Below are positions 1 to 8,900 of a DNA stretch of 16,721 nucleotides, one piece after another. Under the pieces are notes generated by a model. The model had not been told where the DNA came from and made no database searches. It saw only the letters and a list, made by a program, of their open reading frames with translations. Numbering within the stretch: the first letter of the stretch is position 1; every line of letters begins with the position of its first letter. The stretch lies in NCBI GenBank assembly GCA_020853995.1, contig JADYXV010000379.1, forward strand, positions 1 through 16,721. The letters run 5' to 3'. Origin of the DNA: Novosphingobium sp. (GTDB lineage Bacteria > Pseudomonadota > Alphaproteobacteria > Sphingomonadales > Sphingomonadaceae). Both the position numbers and the translations under genes were made by a program.

Positions 1-3000
1 GCCGCCGCCGCCAAGCAGCGAGTCATTGCCGATACCGCCGTTAAGCGTATCGCTGCCCAAACCGCCGATCAGCGTGCTGTTGGCAGCGCCTGCCGAAAGA
101 CTATCATCAAAACTTGATCCGGTGATCTGTTCGATGCTGAACAGCGTGTCGCCTTCAGCCTCGCCACCAATCCCGACGCTACCGTCAAGACCTACGGTGA
201 CGCCGCCAATCGAACTGGAATAGTCGGTCGTGTCAACGCCTGCGCCACCGTCAAGACGGTCTGCGCCGCTAGCACCGATCAGGGTATCATTGCCTGCACC
301 GCCATCAAGCCGGTCCGCACCGGCGCTGCCGCGAAGGGAATCGTTTCCTGCGCCACCGCTCAACGCGGCAGCCGTGGTTCCGGCCCACAGCGTATCATCG
401 AATGCCGAACCGGTCAGGCTCTCGATCGAAAACAGGGTGTCGCCCTGCGCATCGCCGCCAACGCCGGTTGTGCCATCAAGGCCAACCGAAACGGCCGAGG
501 CCGAAGTGGTATAATCAACCGTATCAAGGCCGGTTCCGCCATCCAGCAGGTCAGCGCCCGCGCCACCTTCAAGCGTATCGTCGCCCGTGCCGCCCAGCAG
601 GTCATCATTGCCATCGCGGCCAATCAGCAGGTCATTGCCAGCGCCGCCAATCAGCGTGTCATTGGCACTTGTGCCCGCCAGCCGGTCATCGCCCGATGAT
701 CCCAGCAGCACTTCGATGGACGACAGGACATCGCCCTGCGCGTCGCCGCCCGAAGCGGTGCCTGCCTGAAGGTCAACGTCCACAGCAGATGCCGAGGCGG
801 TGTATTCCGCGGTATCGACGCCAGCCCCGCCTTCAAGCGTATCGGCACCCAGACCGCCGATCAGCGTATCGTTGCCACCGCCGCCTTGCAGCAGTTCATC
901 TGCACTTGCGCCCACCAGCAGGTCATTAAAGCCCGTGCCGATGACGTGTTCGATGCCCAACAGCGTATCGCCCGTCGCATCGCCGCCAAGACCGGCTGAA
1001 CCGTTCAGATAGGCCGTGATACCTGCGCTTGACGTTGTATAATCAACCGTATCGAAACCGGCCCCGCCATCCAGCGTATCAGCGCCCGAAGCCCCGATCA
1101 GGACATCATCGCCACTGCCGCCCGTCAGCAAGTCTGAACCGGCACCGCTTTCCAGCGTGTCATTGCCCGCGCCGCCGTCCAGCGTATCGGCGTTAAGGCT
1201 GCCGGTCAGCCGGTCGTCAAATGCCGAACCGACCAGCCGTTCGATACCGCTCAGGTTATCGCCTTGCGCATCGCCACCAACACCAAGGCTGCCATCCAGC
1301 GCAACCGTTATGCCAATATCCGATGTTTCGTAACTGGCGGTGTCAAATCCGGTGCCGCCGATCAGCGTGTCTGCACCAGCGCCACCGTTAAATGCATCAT
1401 CACCCTCGCCGCCCAGCATCCGGTCTTCGCCAGCACCGCCTTCAAGGGTGTCATCGCCGGTGCCGCCGGACAGCGTATCGTTGCCCGCCATGCCGGAAAG
1501 CCGGTCCTTGCCCGCTCCACCTTCAAGCACTTCAGCCGCGCCCGCACCGATGATCGTGTCATCGTACAGCGAACCAATGACGCGCTCGACATTGCTGACG
1601 CGGTCACCTTCGGCATCGCCACCCTGGCCGGAACTGCCATCAAGAGTCAGCTGGATACCGGCTGACGAAAGCGCGTAAGTCACCGTATCGGTGCCCGCGC
1701 CGCCATCAAGCGTATCGGCCCCGCCGCCGCCCTGCAGAGTATCATCGCCAGCGCCGCCGCTCAGGGCATCGCCAGAGCTGCCGCCGGTCAGGGTGTCGTC
1801 ATAGATCGAACCGAGGATGCGCTCTATGCCGGCAAGCTGGTCGCCCTCGGCATGGCCGCCAGATCCGGTGCCGGTCTGGATGTTGACATCCACCGCGCTG
1901 TCAGATGCGCCATAATCTGCTGTATCAAAGCCTGCGCCACCAACAAGGGTATCGGCCCCGAGCGAGCCATACACCGTGTCATCACCACCACCGCTGCGCA
2001 GGGCATCGGCGATGGCCGAACCATAAAGCGCATCGGCAAAGTCTGAGCCTGTGATACCTTCAATGCTGGTGAAAACGTCTCCAACGGCATCCCCGCCCGT
2101 ATTGGCGCGGCCATCAAGGCCTGCGACGATGCCTTCGTCGCTGGAGGAATAGTCGACAATATCGAAACCGTCGCCGCCATCCAGAACATCGGCCCCGCCC
2201 ATGCCTTGCAATGTGTCGTCACCAAGGCCGCCGATCAGCGTATCTGCGCTGTCGCTGCCACCCAGCCGGTCGGCAAAGCTTGAACCGACAAGGCGTTCAA
2301 TACCGCGCAGGCTGTCACCCTGGGCGTCGCCGCTTTGTCCCGGATTGCCATCCAGCGTGGCCGTTATGCCCGATGATGATGTGCTGTAATCAGCCGTGTC
2401 GATCCCGTCGCCACCGTCCAGCACGTCGGCACCCGCGCCGCCGGTCAGCGTATCGTCGCCCACACCGCCGCTCAGCGAATTGTTGCCGGTATCGCCCGTC
2501 AGAATGTCTGCAAAGGCCGAACCGACAATGCCTTCGACGCCGTCAAGCACATCGCCTTGCGCATCCCCGCCCGCGGCCGTTCCTGCCAGCAACGAAATCT
2601 GGACGCCCGCTGCACTGGCAGAATAATCGGCAATGTCCGAACCGCCGCCACCCTGAAGCGTATCGGCGCCATCGCCGCCCGACAGTGTGTCATTGCCAAA
2701 GCCGCCATCCAGCAGGTTCGCCCCGGCATCGCCGGTCAGAACGTCGGCCTGATCGGAACCGCGAACATTTTCGATGCTGCTGTAACTGTCATTCCCGGCA
2801 TTACCGCCAAGACCGATGCCCGTTGCAAGGTTGACCTGAACCGCACCGGCAGAATCTGAATAATCGGCAGTATCCCGACCAGCGCCGCCCAGCAACGTAT
2901 CGGCGCCAGCGGCCCCGCGCAGCACATCATCCCCGGCCCCGCCTTCCAGCACATCGTCTGCCGTGCTGCCGATCAGAACGTCGGCAAACAGGCTGCCGAC

Positions 3001-4857
3001 AACCCGCTCAACACCGCGCAGCACATCGCCTTCGGCATCATCGCCGGTCGATGCATTGCCGTCCAGGCGGACCGTGACCGACCCTTGGGCCAGCGAATAG
3101 TCAGCCGTATCAACGCCTTCACCACCGACCAGTGTATCGGCTCCAAGGCCGCCAACCAAAGTATCGTCGCCAGCGCCGCCGGTAAGCACGTTGGCATCTT
3201 CATTGCCGGAAAGGCGGTCGTTGAACGCGCTGCCGCGCAGGTTCTCGATACCCTGAAGGATATCGCCCTGCGCATCGCCGCCCTGACCAAGGGTGCCATC
3301 AAGGCCGACAGAAACGCCCGAGGCGCTGCCCGCATAGGACGCGGTATCAAGGCCCGAACCGCCATCCAGCGTATCGGCACCGCCACCGCCGGTCAGCGTA
3401 TCGTCGCCTGCACCGCCCTCAAGCAGATTGACATCAACATTGCCAAGAATGGTATCGGCAAAGGCCGAGCCCGTAACATGTTCAACGTTGGTGATGACAT
3501 CGCCCTGCGCATCACCGCCAAAGCTGCGCGTGCCATCAAGACGCACATCGACAGCCTGAAAGCTTGCGGAATAGTCGACCGCGTCAAAGCCGCTGCCGCC
3601 TTCAAGCGTGTCGGCACCTGCGCCGCCAAGCAAGGTGTCATTGCCAGCGCCGCCGATCAGGATATCGGCACTGACGCCGCCAATCAGAATGTCGTCAAAG
3701 GCAGAACCTTCAAGGCCTTCAATGCTGGCATAAACGTCGCCAATGGCATCGCCGCTTTGCTGCGTGGCGTCCAGCGATACGACCATCGCATTGCGCGAAC
3801 CGGCATAGCTGGCAATATCCGTGCCGTCGCCGCCTTGCAGCAGATCCGCGCCAGCTCCGCCTTCAAGCGTATCATCGCCAATCCCGCCGTTGATCGTCTG
3901 CGCGCCGGTTCCACCAGCCAGACGGTCATCGAACTCGGAACCGCTCAGAACTTCGATATTGGCGTAAGTATCGCCCTCGGCGTCACCGCCACGGCTGATG
4001 CGCCCGTCAAGATAGACCTCGACCGCAACCGCGCTGGTCGAAAAATCGATTGTATCCTTGCCTGCGCCGCCATCAATCTGGTCCGCACCGGCGCCGCCTT
4101 CGATAAGGTTGTCGCTTGCATTGCCAACAAGGACGTCATCATTTGCCGAACCGATCAGGTTCTCGATGCCGACCAGCACGTCACCCTGCGCATCCCCGCG
4201 TTCACCGGCGCGTCCGTCAAGATAGACAGTCACGCCACCGGTTGAGGCCGAATAATCGGCAAGGTCTTCACCGTCACCGCCATCAAGCCGGTCTGCACCG
4301 GCGCCACCCACCAGAACATCATTGCCCGCGCCGCCTTCCAGCGTCTCGTTGGCAGCAGCGCCTGTGATGGTGTCATCCCGGTCAGACCCGATAACCTGCT
4401 CGATGCCGGTCAGCTGATCACCTTCTGCCTCGCCACCTTTTGAAGCAGTGCCATCAAGGAAGATTTCAAGGCCGGTGGTGTCAGGAACTGCATTTGGGTC
4501 GGTCGGGGCGGTGCCCGTTACGCTCCCCGTGGCCGGGAATGCGTCGGAATAATCGACCTTGTCGATCCCGCCGCCGCCTGCAATCGTATCGGCTCCCTTG
4601 CCGCCCTTGATCGTATTGGCACCAGCATCGCCCGTCAGCTTGTCACCCTGTGCCGAACCGGTAATGCCCTCAACGGACCTGTAAGTATCGCCACTGGCTG
4701 CGCCGCCCGAACCTGTGCCCGTGCCAAGATCAACTGTTACCGCGTCCCGCGAATTGCTGTAACTGACGACGTCGAAACCATTGCCGCCGTCGATTTCATC
4801 CGCGCCGATCCCTGCAACGATGGTATCATCGCCATCGCCCGCTGAAATGACGTTGCC
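1..4857 (-). repeat. RTX module array, 19 tandem units with a 237-bp register
   Basis: I anchored each unit on the second Asp codon of the GGDAxGD motif. The anchor codons end at 150, 441, 732, 969, 1260, 1605, 1842, 2079, 2316, 2553, 2790, 3027, 3264, 3501, 3738, 3972, 4182, 4419 and 4689. Eleven of the 18 spacings are exactly 237 bp (79 residues), nine of them in an unbroken run from 1605 to 3738. Three spacings are 291 bp (+54) and one is 345 bp (+108); these carry two or four extra RTX nonapeptides. One is 210 bp (-27, one nonapeptide fewer), one is 234 bp, and one is 270 bp (a non-RTX insert of 11 residues in the second module). The core is conserved at DNA level too, for example gtcgccctgcgcatcgcc and near-copies. 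Confidence 0.92.
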
Positions 4858-6213
4858 CGGAGGGTTTGAAAACAGAACGTAAATCGGGTCACCACTGACC
4901 GGATTCTTGACCGTCATGTCGGCTTCGCCAGCAACAACCTTGATGCCGAACGATGTCGAAACCGAAACCGCGTTTACTGTTGTCTTTCCATCAGTCGAAA
5001 GACCAAGCTGGACCGGAAGGAAAAATTCGTCCTGGAAACCGCTTGATGCCGCTGCCTGCCCGTCTGCGGGAACCTGATAGATCAGTTCCACTTCAAACGA
5101 GAAACGCGATTGCGACGCAGGGACCGGAACTGAAAGGCCGGTCGTTGCGTCCGTCATCGTGGTAACTTTGGTAATGTTACCGGCGTCAACATCAACCACC
5201 CAACCACGTTCGGTCTTGACGGCATTGGCAATGGAATAGCCATCGGGAAGCGACGGGATCGTGATCTGCAAAAGGTCAAGACTGCCCGCGGGCACCATCG
5301 CCTCGACCTTGAGCACGCGCAAAGACGCACCCTCGGGCGCCTGCTTCAGATGGTCGGCATAGATCAGATCACCACTGGCTGTGCCGGTGATCGTTTCCTT
5401 GGCTGATTGCTGCGTATATCCGGAATTGGTCGCACTACCTGCTCCACCGGTAGAACCGGTCACAGTCGTCACGCCGCCTTCGGTCGTCGTGGTAACGCCC
5501 TCTTTGTTGAACAGCGCAATTTGCAGCGTCGGCACCAGTTTACCGATGCCTGCCGGCCCCAAAGCATCATCGGGCGCTGGCGTGTCAGACGCCTTGGAAG
5601 GCGGGTTAACGTTGGCCGGAGCGCCAGCTGATGACTGGGTGCTGCTGATCTTGTCAGTCAGGCGCGATGCCTCGGCGTCCGACTTGTGCTTGTTTTCTTC
5701 CTGGGCTGCGGTGTTTTGCTGGGCATTTGCGGCGTCGCCGGGTTGCACTGCACCGCCTGCCGGCGGCTTTTCTCCATCAGCCTTTGCTGCGTTATCGCTC
5801 GGTGTTTCGGCATCCGACGATGACAGCGAGAAATCTATAGCCACATCGCTTTCGCGAATTTCGCCAACATCAGCCAGCGAAGCATCGGCCAGAACCTCTT
5901 TGTCTGTAAAGACAAGCAACGGCTTGCGGCCGGAAAACGCGGCCAGAGCCATTCCCGGAATGATGATCTTCGTACCATCATTGAACGTCAGGATCGCGTC
6001 GATATCAACGATTTCAGCCTTGAAAGGCTGATAGGCAATGCCAAGTTCGGCTTTGTCATCGGCGCCAAGATTGACAACTTTGGCGGTGCCATAGCCCTGC
6101 CCCGCCTGGGTCAGCTTCTCGCCACCGGCTGCACCCTCGTCCGCAAGCTGCGCGGCGTTCTTGCTCAAGACCTTCGTCTTGGCGCCGTTCTTGACTTCGC
6201 GTGCCTTGACCAT
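1..6213 (-). CDS. Giant RTX calcium-binding protein, type I secretion substrate (3' end outside window)
   Basis: The minus-strand frame is open from an ATG at 6213 to base 1, giving 2071 residues with no stop; the C-terminus, where a T1SS signal would lie, is off the window. Residues 1-452 are non-repetitive and have no Sec signal peptide: a mixed beta-rich part (about 40-115), a low-complexity Ala/Ser/Pro/Asp linker (about 130-225) and a second beta-rich part (about 270-450). From residue 453 on there are GGxGxDxLx nonapeptides in 19 modules, each holding a DYSxS...V.V.LDG segment, then GGDAQGD.L..IE and GSAFxD.L.G. RTX nonapeptides bind calcium and fold as beta-rolls after secretion. The complete ABC/HlyD/TolC set nearby fits this as its substrate. 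An in-frame TGA lies 27 bases before the ATG, so this is the first start; its ribosome site is weak (TAGG runs only). A surface adhesin or matrix role is likely but not shown; an S-layer or toxin role cannot be excluded. Confidence 0.93.
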   Translation of the reverse strand, partial: MVKAREVKNGAKTKVLSKNAAQLADEGAAGGEKLTQAGQGYGTAKVVNLGADDKAELGIAYQPFKAEIVDIDAILTFNDGTKIIIPGMALAAFSGRKPLLVFTDKEVLADASLADVGEIRESDVAIDFSLSSSDAETPSDNAAKADGEKPPAGGAVQPGDAANAQQNTAAQEENKHKSDAEASRLTDKISSTQSSAGAPANVNPPSKASDTPAPDDALGPAGIGKLVPTLQIALFNKEGVTTTTEGGVTTVTGSTGGAGSATNSGYTQQSAKETITGTASGDLIYADHLKQAPEGASLRVLKVEAMVPAGSLDLLQITIPSLPDGYSIANAVKTERGWVVDVDAGNITKVTTMTDATTGLSVPVPASQSRFSFEVELIYQVPADGQAAASSGFQDEFFLPVQLGLSTDGKTTVNAVSVSTSFGIKVVAGEADMTVKNPVSGDPIYVLFSNPPGNVISAGDGDDTIVAGIGADEIDGGNGFDVVSYSNSRDAVTVDLGTGTGSGGAASGDTYRSVEGITGSAQGDKLTGDAGANTIKGGKGADTIAGGGGIDKVDYSDAFPATGSVTGTAPTDPNAVPDTTGLEIFLDGTASKGGEAEGDQLTGIEQVIGSDRDDTITGAAANETLEGGAGNDVLVGGAGADRLDGGDGEDLADYSASTGGVTVYLDGRAGERGDAQGDVLVGIENLIGSANDDVLVGNASDNLIEGGAGADQIDGGAGKDTIDFSTSAVAVEVYLDGRISRGGDAEGDTYANIEVLSGSEFDDRLAGGTGAQTINGGIGDDTLEGGAGADLLQGGDGTDIASYAGSRNAMVVSLDATQQSGDAIGDVYASIEGLEGSAFDDILIGGVSADILIGGAGNDTLLGGAGADTLEGGSGFDAVDYSASFQAVDVRLDGTRSFGGDAQGDVITNVEHVTGSAFADTILGNVDVNLLEGGAGDDTLTGGGGADTLDGGSGLDTASYAGSASGVSVGLDGTLGQGGDAQGDILQGIENLRGSAFNDRLSGNEDANVLTGGAGDDTLVGGLGADTLVGGEGVDTADYSLAQGSVTVRLDGNASTGDDAEGDVLRGVERVVGSLFADVLIGSTADDVLEGGAGDDVLRGAAGADTLLGGAGRDTADYSDSAGAVQVNLATGIGLGGNAGNDSYSSIENVRGSDQADVLTGDAGANLLDGGFGNDTLSGGDGADTLQGGGGSDIADYSASAAGVQISLLAGTAAGGDAQGDVLDGVEGIVGSAFADILTGDTGNNSLSGGVGDDTLTGGAGADVLDGGDGIDTADYSTSSSGITATLDGNPGQSGDAQGDSLRGIERLVGSSFADRLGGSDSADTLIGGLGDDTLQGMGGADVLDGGDGFDIVDYSSSDEGIVAGLDGRANTGGDAVGDVFTSIEGITGSDFADALYGSAIADALRSGGGDDTVYGSLGADTLVGGAGFDTADYGASDSAVDVNIQTGTGSGGHAEGDQLAGIERILGSIYDDTLTGGSSGDALSGGAGDDTLQGGGGADTLDGGAGTDTVTYALSSAGIQLTLDGSSGQGGDAEGDRVSNVERVIGSLYDDTIIGAGAAEVLEGGAGKDRLSGMAGNDTLSGGTGDDTLEGGAGEDRMLGGEGDDAFNGGAGADTLIGGTGFDTASYETSDIGITVALDGSLGVGGDAQGDNLSGIERLVGSAFDDRLTGSLNADTLDGGAGNDTLESGAGSDLLTGGSGDDVLIGASGADTLDGGAGFDTVDYTTSSAGITAYLNGSAGLGGDATGDTLLGIEHVIGTGFNDLLVGASADELLQGGGGNDTLIGGLGADTLEGGAGVDTAEYTASASAVDVDLQAGTASGGDAQGDVLSSIEVLLGSSGDDRLAGTSANDTLIGGAGNDLLIGRDGNDDLLGGTGDDTLEGGAGADLLDGGTGLDTVDYTTSASAVSVGLDGTTGVGGDAQGDTLFSIESLTGSAFDDTLWAGTTAAALSGGAGNDSLRGSAGADRLDGGAGNDTLIGASGADRLDGGAGVDTTDYSSSIGGVTVGLDGSVGIGGEAEGDTLFSIEQITGSSFDDSLSAGAANSTLIGGLGSDTLNGGIGNDSLLGGGG

Positions 6214-6373
6214 TCGCTGAATGCCTAACCTATTGGTGGGTCAAGTCTCTCTTGAAACGGCTACGGTCTGGTTCGTATGAATATACGTATTAACCGTAAT
6301 TAGAGAGGTTGCCTTGACGGTTGCGCTTTGCGCTCGTGTTGATGTTGACGGGGTAAACTGCCGCTTTCCGGCG
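6214..6373 (-). other. Intergenic region upstream of the RTX gene
   Basis: This 160-bp gap separates the tolC-like stop codon from the RTX start. On the minus strand it holds a good -10-like TATATT (6285-6280) about 67 bases before the ATG, but no convincing -35 at the usual distance. Two short perfect inverted repeats are present: cgtat/atacg (6274-6278 and 6283-6287), overlapping the -10-like hexamer, and tcaag/cttga (6241-6245 and 6251-6255), nearer the start. A promoter specific to the RTX gene is plausible, since the gap is much longer than others in the cluster, but it is not proven. I see no intrinsic terminator for the upstream gene. Confidence 0.35.
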
Positions 6374-8308
6374 TCAGTCCGGCTTTGAGGGTTTCTGCTG
6401 CGGGCTTTGTGAAACAATGTTCGGTAACGGCTCGCCGGAACTTAACAGGTCAAACAATCCGCCCAGCTTCTGCAACACGCGGAACTCGGCCAATTGCAGG
6501 GCGATCTGGTTGGAATACTGGCGCGCCCTTGCCGCATGAAGAATCTGCTGGCTGTCCAGCAGATCAAACACTGACCGGCGGCTCTCGCGGAATTGCTGGC
6601 GATAGACATCTGCGGTCTTTTCGGCAGAGGTAATTTCAGATTCGATCGTCGCAATCTTCTCGCGTGCGAATGCCAGACTGTTGAAGTCTATGCGCAAATC
6701 CTGCTCGACTTCGCGCCTGCGCCGGTCAAGCTCGTAATCGGCTTCGCGCAGCCGCGCAGAAATACGGTTGCGCACGGCAATATCGCGCCCGCCGTTGAAG
6801 AAACTGTAAGACAGCGTCACCATTGCCCGGACATCTCTGTTCAGGCCGGTCGGCCCGGAAACGTCGTCACGCCAGTTGCCTTGCGCCATAACCCCGATCT
6901 TCGGCAGGAAAGTACCCGTCTGGCTCGCCTTCTGGCGCTCCAGCGAACGGCGGTCTTCCTTGGCCTGCGCATAGCGCGGGCTTTGCGTCTCAATCAGCGC
7001 GACGGCATCTTCCTGATTGGTTGGCAGCTTGCCGTTGGTCGATGGCAGATCGACAACTTTGCCCGGCAGATGGAATGTCAGCCTGCGATAGGCTTCTTCG
7101 GCTTGCGTCAACGCGCTACGCCGGTCGATCAATTCAGCCTGAAGGGCCTGGAAGCGCGTTTTGGCCCGACTCACATCGGCAGAGCTTGTCAGCCCCAGAT
7201 CTTCCTGGATCACGACCATGTCCAGAATCTTCTGCGTCGCTGCAATCTCGGATTCGGTCAGTTCGATAAGCTTGGTTCGCTCCAGCATGGTCAGATACGC
7301 AGCGCTGATCTCGTACGAGATCGCTTCAATCCGCTCGCGCGTGCCCCACTGGGCGCTGCGATACGTGGCGCGGGCGCGCTTGATGTCGTTGATGGTCGTG
7401 CCGAAATCCCAGATATTCTGGTTCAGCGTCACAATGCCTTCGGCACGGCGCAGCATCGTCTGGTCACCGGTTGATGGAACCGTCAGCTCGCCGCCCAGGG
7501 CCACCTGCATGTCGACCTTGGGCAAATAGCCGGACCATGCCTCATGAACGCCGTAACGCGCATCGTCCTGACGGGCGAGCGCGATCTGGATTTCAGGGTT
7601 TGCCTTAAGCGCCTCGATGATCGCGTCCCGCAGCGATTCAATACCTTGCGGACGCTCGGACGCGTTATCCGGTCTCTGCGGGTCAGGCATGGCCACCACC
7701 GGTTCCGGTTCGGTTGGCGCTGGCCCATCTGCCGCGGGTCCAGTTGTCAGCGGGACAGATGGCAAAGGAATGGGCGACGCTTGTGCAGGCGGCGCAGGAT
7801 CAGGCGTTACCGCAGCGGCTTGGGCGGGGATGGCTTCAACCGGTCCGGCAGCAGCCGGTGCCGCGTCTTGGCCCCCTTCCGAAAATTGCGGGATTTCGAC
7901 CGGAGCCATTGGCGTTGGCGCAATTGCCGGTAATTCCGTGTCCTTGAACACCGCCTTTTGCAACATGGGCAGGCCAACACCGGGTACCAGAGGCTCTGCT
8001 ATCGTGGCGGCCACCGGTATCGGCTGCACACCCAGACTGACAATCGCACCGGGGCTATCGATAACCATGCTATTGGTACGGGCTGGCAGTTCATAACCAT
8101 ATGGAACTGTGGCATCGTCGGTGAAAATTGAATCCGCCACTACCATGTGGTCGGCTGCGGTTGGCAATTCGGCCAAAGCGGACGGCGCGGCATTTGCCCA
8201 GGCAATGCCCGAAGCGGTAAGGCTCACAACGACAGTGCCGGAAAGATAACCGAAGCCTGCCGCTCGACCGAAAGGGAAAAACGAACTTGTCCGTATTTGC
8301 CCAACCAC
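6374..8308 (-). CDS. TolC-family outer-membrane channel of the type I secretion system, with long N-terminal extension
   Basis: This 644-residue protein has a Sec signal peptide (hydrophobic run about 20-37, likely cleaved after Ala-Asn-Ala at 40). A Pro/Ala-rich stretch with no recognisable fold follows (about 41-220), then a TolC/OEP domain (about 222-625). Family marks are the repeat start ESLRDAIIEALKANPEI, the helical hairpins, the strand VTLSYSFFNGG and the late helix with DLLDSQQILHAARARQY. TolC proteins form the trimeric outer-membrane duct that docks on the HlyD adaptor. Usual members are about 430-500 residues, so the extension accounts for the extra length. The start is a GTG with a GGGGA ribosome site; the next hydrophobic segment supports this start. 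It lies just upstream of the RTX gene on the same strand and near the ABC and HlyD genes, so a dedicated export role is very likely. Confidence 0.93.
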   Translation of the reverse strand: MVGQIRTSSFFPFGRAAGFGYLSGTVVVSLTASGIAWANAAPSALAELPTAADHMVVADSIFTDDATVPYGYELPARTNSMVIDSPGAIVSLGVQPIPVAATIAEPLVPGVGLPMLQKAVFKDTELPAIAPTPMAPVEIPQFSEGGQDAAPAAAGPVEAIPAQAAAVTPDPAPPAQASPIPLPSVPLTTGPAADGPAPTEPEPVVAMPDPQRPDNASERPQGIESLRDAIIEALKANPEIQIALARQDDARYGVHEAWSGYLPKVDMQVALGGELTVPSTGDQTMLRRAEGIVTLNQNIWDFGTTINDIKRARATYRSAQWGTRERIEAISYEISAAYLTMLERTKLIELTESEIAATQKILDMVVIQEDLGLTSSADVSRAKTRFQALQAELIDRRSALTQAEEAYRRLTFHLPGKVVDLPSTNGKLPTNQEDAVALIETQSPRYAQAKEDRRSLERQKASQTGTFLPKIGVMAQGNWRDDVSGPTGLNRDVRAMVTLSYSFFNGGRDIAVRNRISARLREADYELDRRRREVEQDLRIDFNSLAFAREKIATIESEITSAEKTADVYRQQFRESRRSVFDLLDSQQILHAARARQYSNQIALQLAEFRVLQKLGGLFDLLSSGEPLPNIVSQSPQQKPSKPD

Positions 8309-8319
8309 GTGTTATTTCC

Positions 8320-8340
8320 CCGCATAGTAAACCTATGCGG
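8320..8340 (-). promoter_or_regulatory. Hairpin abutting the ribosome binding site of the tolC-like gene
   Basis: A perfect 8-bp inverted repeat (ccgcatag / ctatgcgg) with a 5-base loop lies immediately before the GTG start. In the transcript the last two G bases of the stem are also the first bases of the GGGGA ribosome site, and the GTG follows 11 bases after the stem. Such a stem could hinder ribosome binding, or it could be the operator of a DNA-binding protein. The sequence alone does not say which. Confidence 0.5.
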
Positions 8341-8546
8341 ACAGCTATGAACCGACGTGGTTAATCTTGGTTCGAGGCTTTATAAGTAAGAATGCGGATA
8401 TGCTTTTAGCAGGGAACCATCCGTCAAGATCACCCGAAATCCGTTAAATATGGCATTAAATCATAATCTTACAATCTTACGATCAACCAATTCAGCGTGC
8501 CGCAGCAAACTCTTTGACCGGCCATTCCTGCGCTCGTTAACATCTG
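8341..8546 (-). other. Intergenic region between PilZ and tolC-like genes
   Basis: This 206-bp region is visibly more A+T-rich than its neighbours and carries no supported gene. It holds a perfect tandem 8-mer aatcttac at 8465-8472 and 8473-8480. On the minus strand there is TTGACG (8427-8422), which could be a -35 element, but the hexamers 17-18 bases further on (AGCATA or GCATAT) match a -10 poorly. A 6-bp inverted repeat atctgt/acagat (8542-8547 and 8554-8559) spans the PilZ stop codon but has no T-run, so it is not a standard terminator. A separate promoter for the tolC-RTX pair is likely here. Confidence 0.35.
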
Positions 8547-8900
8547 TCAGTGCACAGATTCAGGCTGCTTGTTTGCCAATCCGATCAGACCTTCGATTTG
8601 CGATTCACTAATTGGCTCATCAAAGCGTAAACCAAATCCGGCAGGACTGGTGCTCATGATCCGGCCGGAAATTTCGACACCGCCAAAAGTCAGCGTGATC
8701 GGAACATCGCGGCGGTCCATGATATACAGCAGCTTGGGACGGAATTGCGCCCCGCCGCTGGAAAAATCGGTCACGATACCCTCAAAGTTGACCATACGGT
8801 CGCCAACCACCAGATTGCCCTCGATCCGGCAACTATAGCGCTGTGCCGCACGGCTGAAACCGGGGCGCTTGCGTTTGAAAATGCTGCCAAGCGTGATCAT
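8547..8900 (-). CDS. PilZ domain protein, predicted c-di-GMP receptor
   Basis: This 117-residue single-domain protein has both parts of the PilZ c-di-GMP signature: RxxxR (Arg17, Arg21; Arg25 continues the spacing) and DxSxxG (Asp45, Ser47, Gly50), about 25 residues apart as in the family. The rest alternates beta-strands as expected for a PilZ barrel, and a basic stretch (KRKR, 9-12) precedes the motif. It has no membrane segment and no output domain, so it should act by binding a partner when c-di-GMP is present. Its ATG overlaps the stop of the MotA-like gene in an ATGA, which suggests translational coupling and a shared complex. YcgR-type PilZ proteins are known to act on MotA in flagella, so an action on the adjacent MotA-like channel is a reasonable but untested inference. 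Confidence 0.88.
   Translation of the reverse strand: MITLGSIFKRKRPGFSRAAQRYSCRIEGNLVVGDRMVNFEGIVTDFSSGGAQFRPKLLYIMDRRDVPITLTFGGVEISGRIMSTSPAGFGLRFDEPISESQIEGLIGLANKQPESVH

Noticed and set aside
3085..4245. Long plus-strand open frame of 386 codons opposite the RTX gene
   Set aside because: It is a shadow of the repetitive GGC/GAC-rich coding strand; its product is a low-complexity repeat of the antisense of the RTX module and no ribosome site supports it.
1..4857. CRISPR array or non-coding satellite
   Set aside because: The 237-bp periodicity is coding, in frame throughout, with RTX nonapeptides; there are no short identical repeats with unique spacers.
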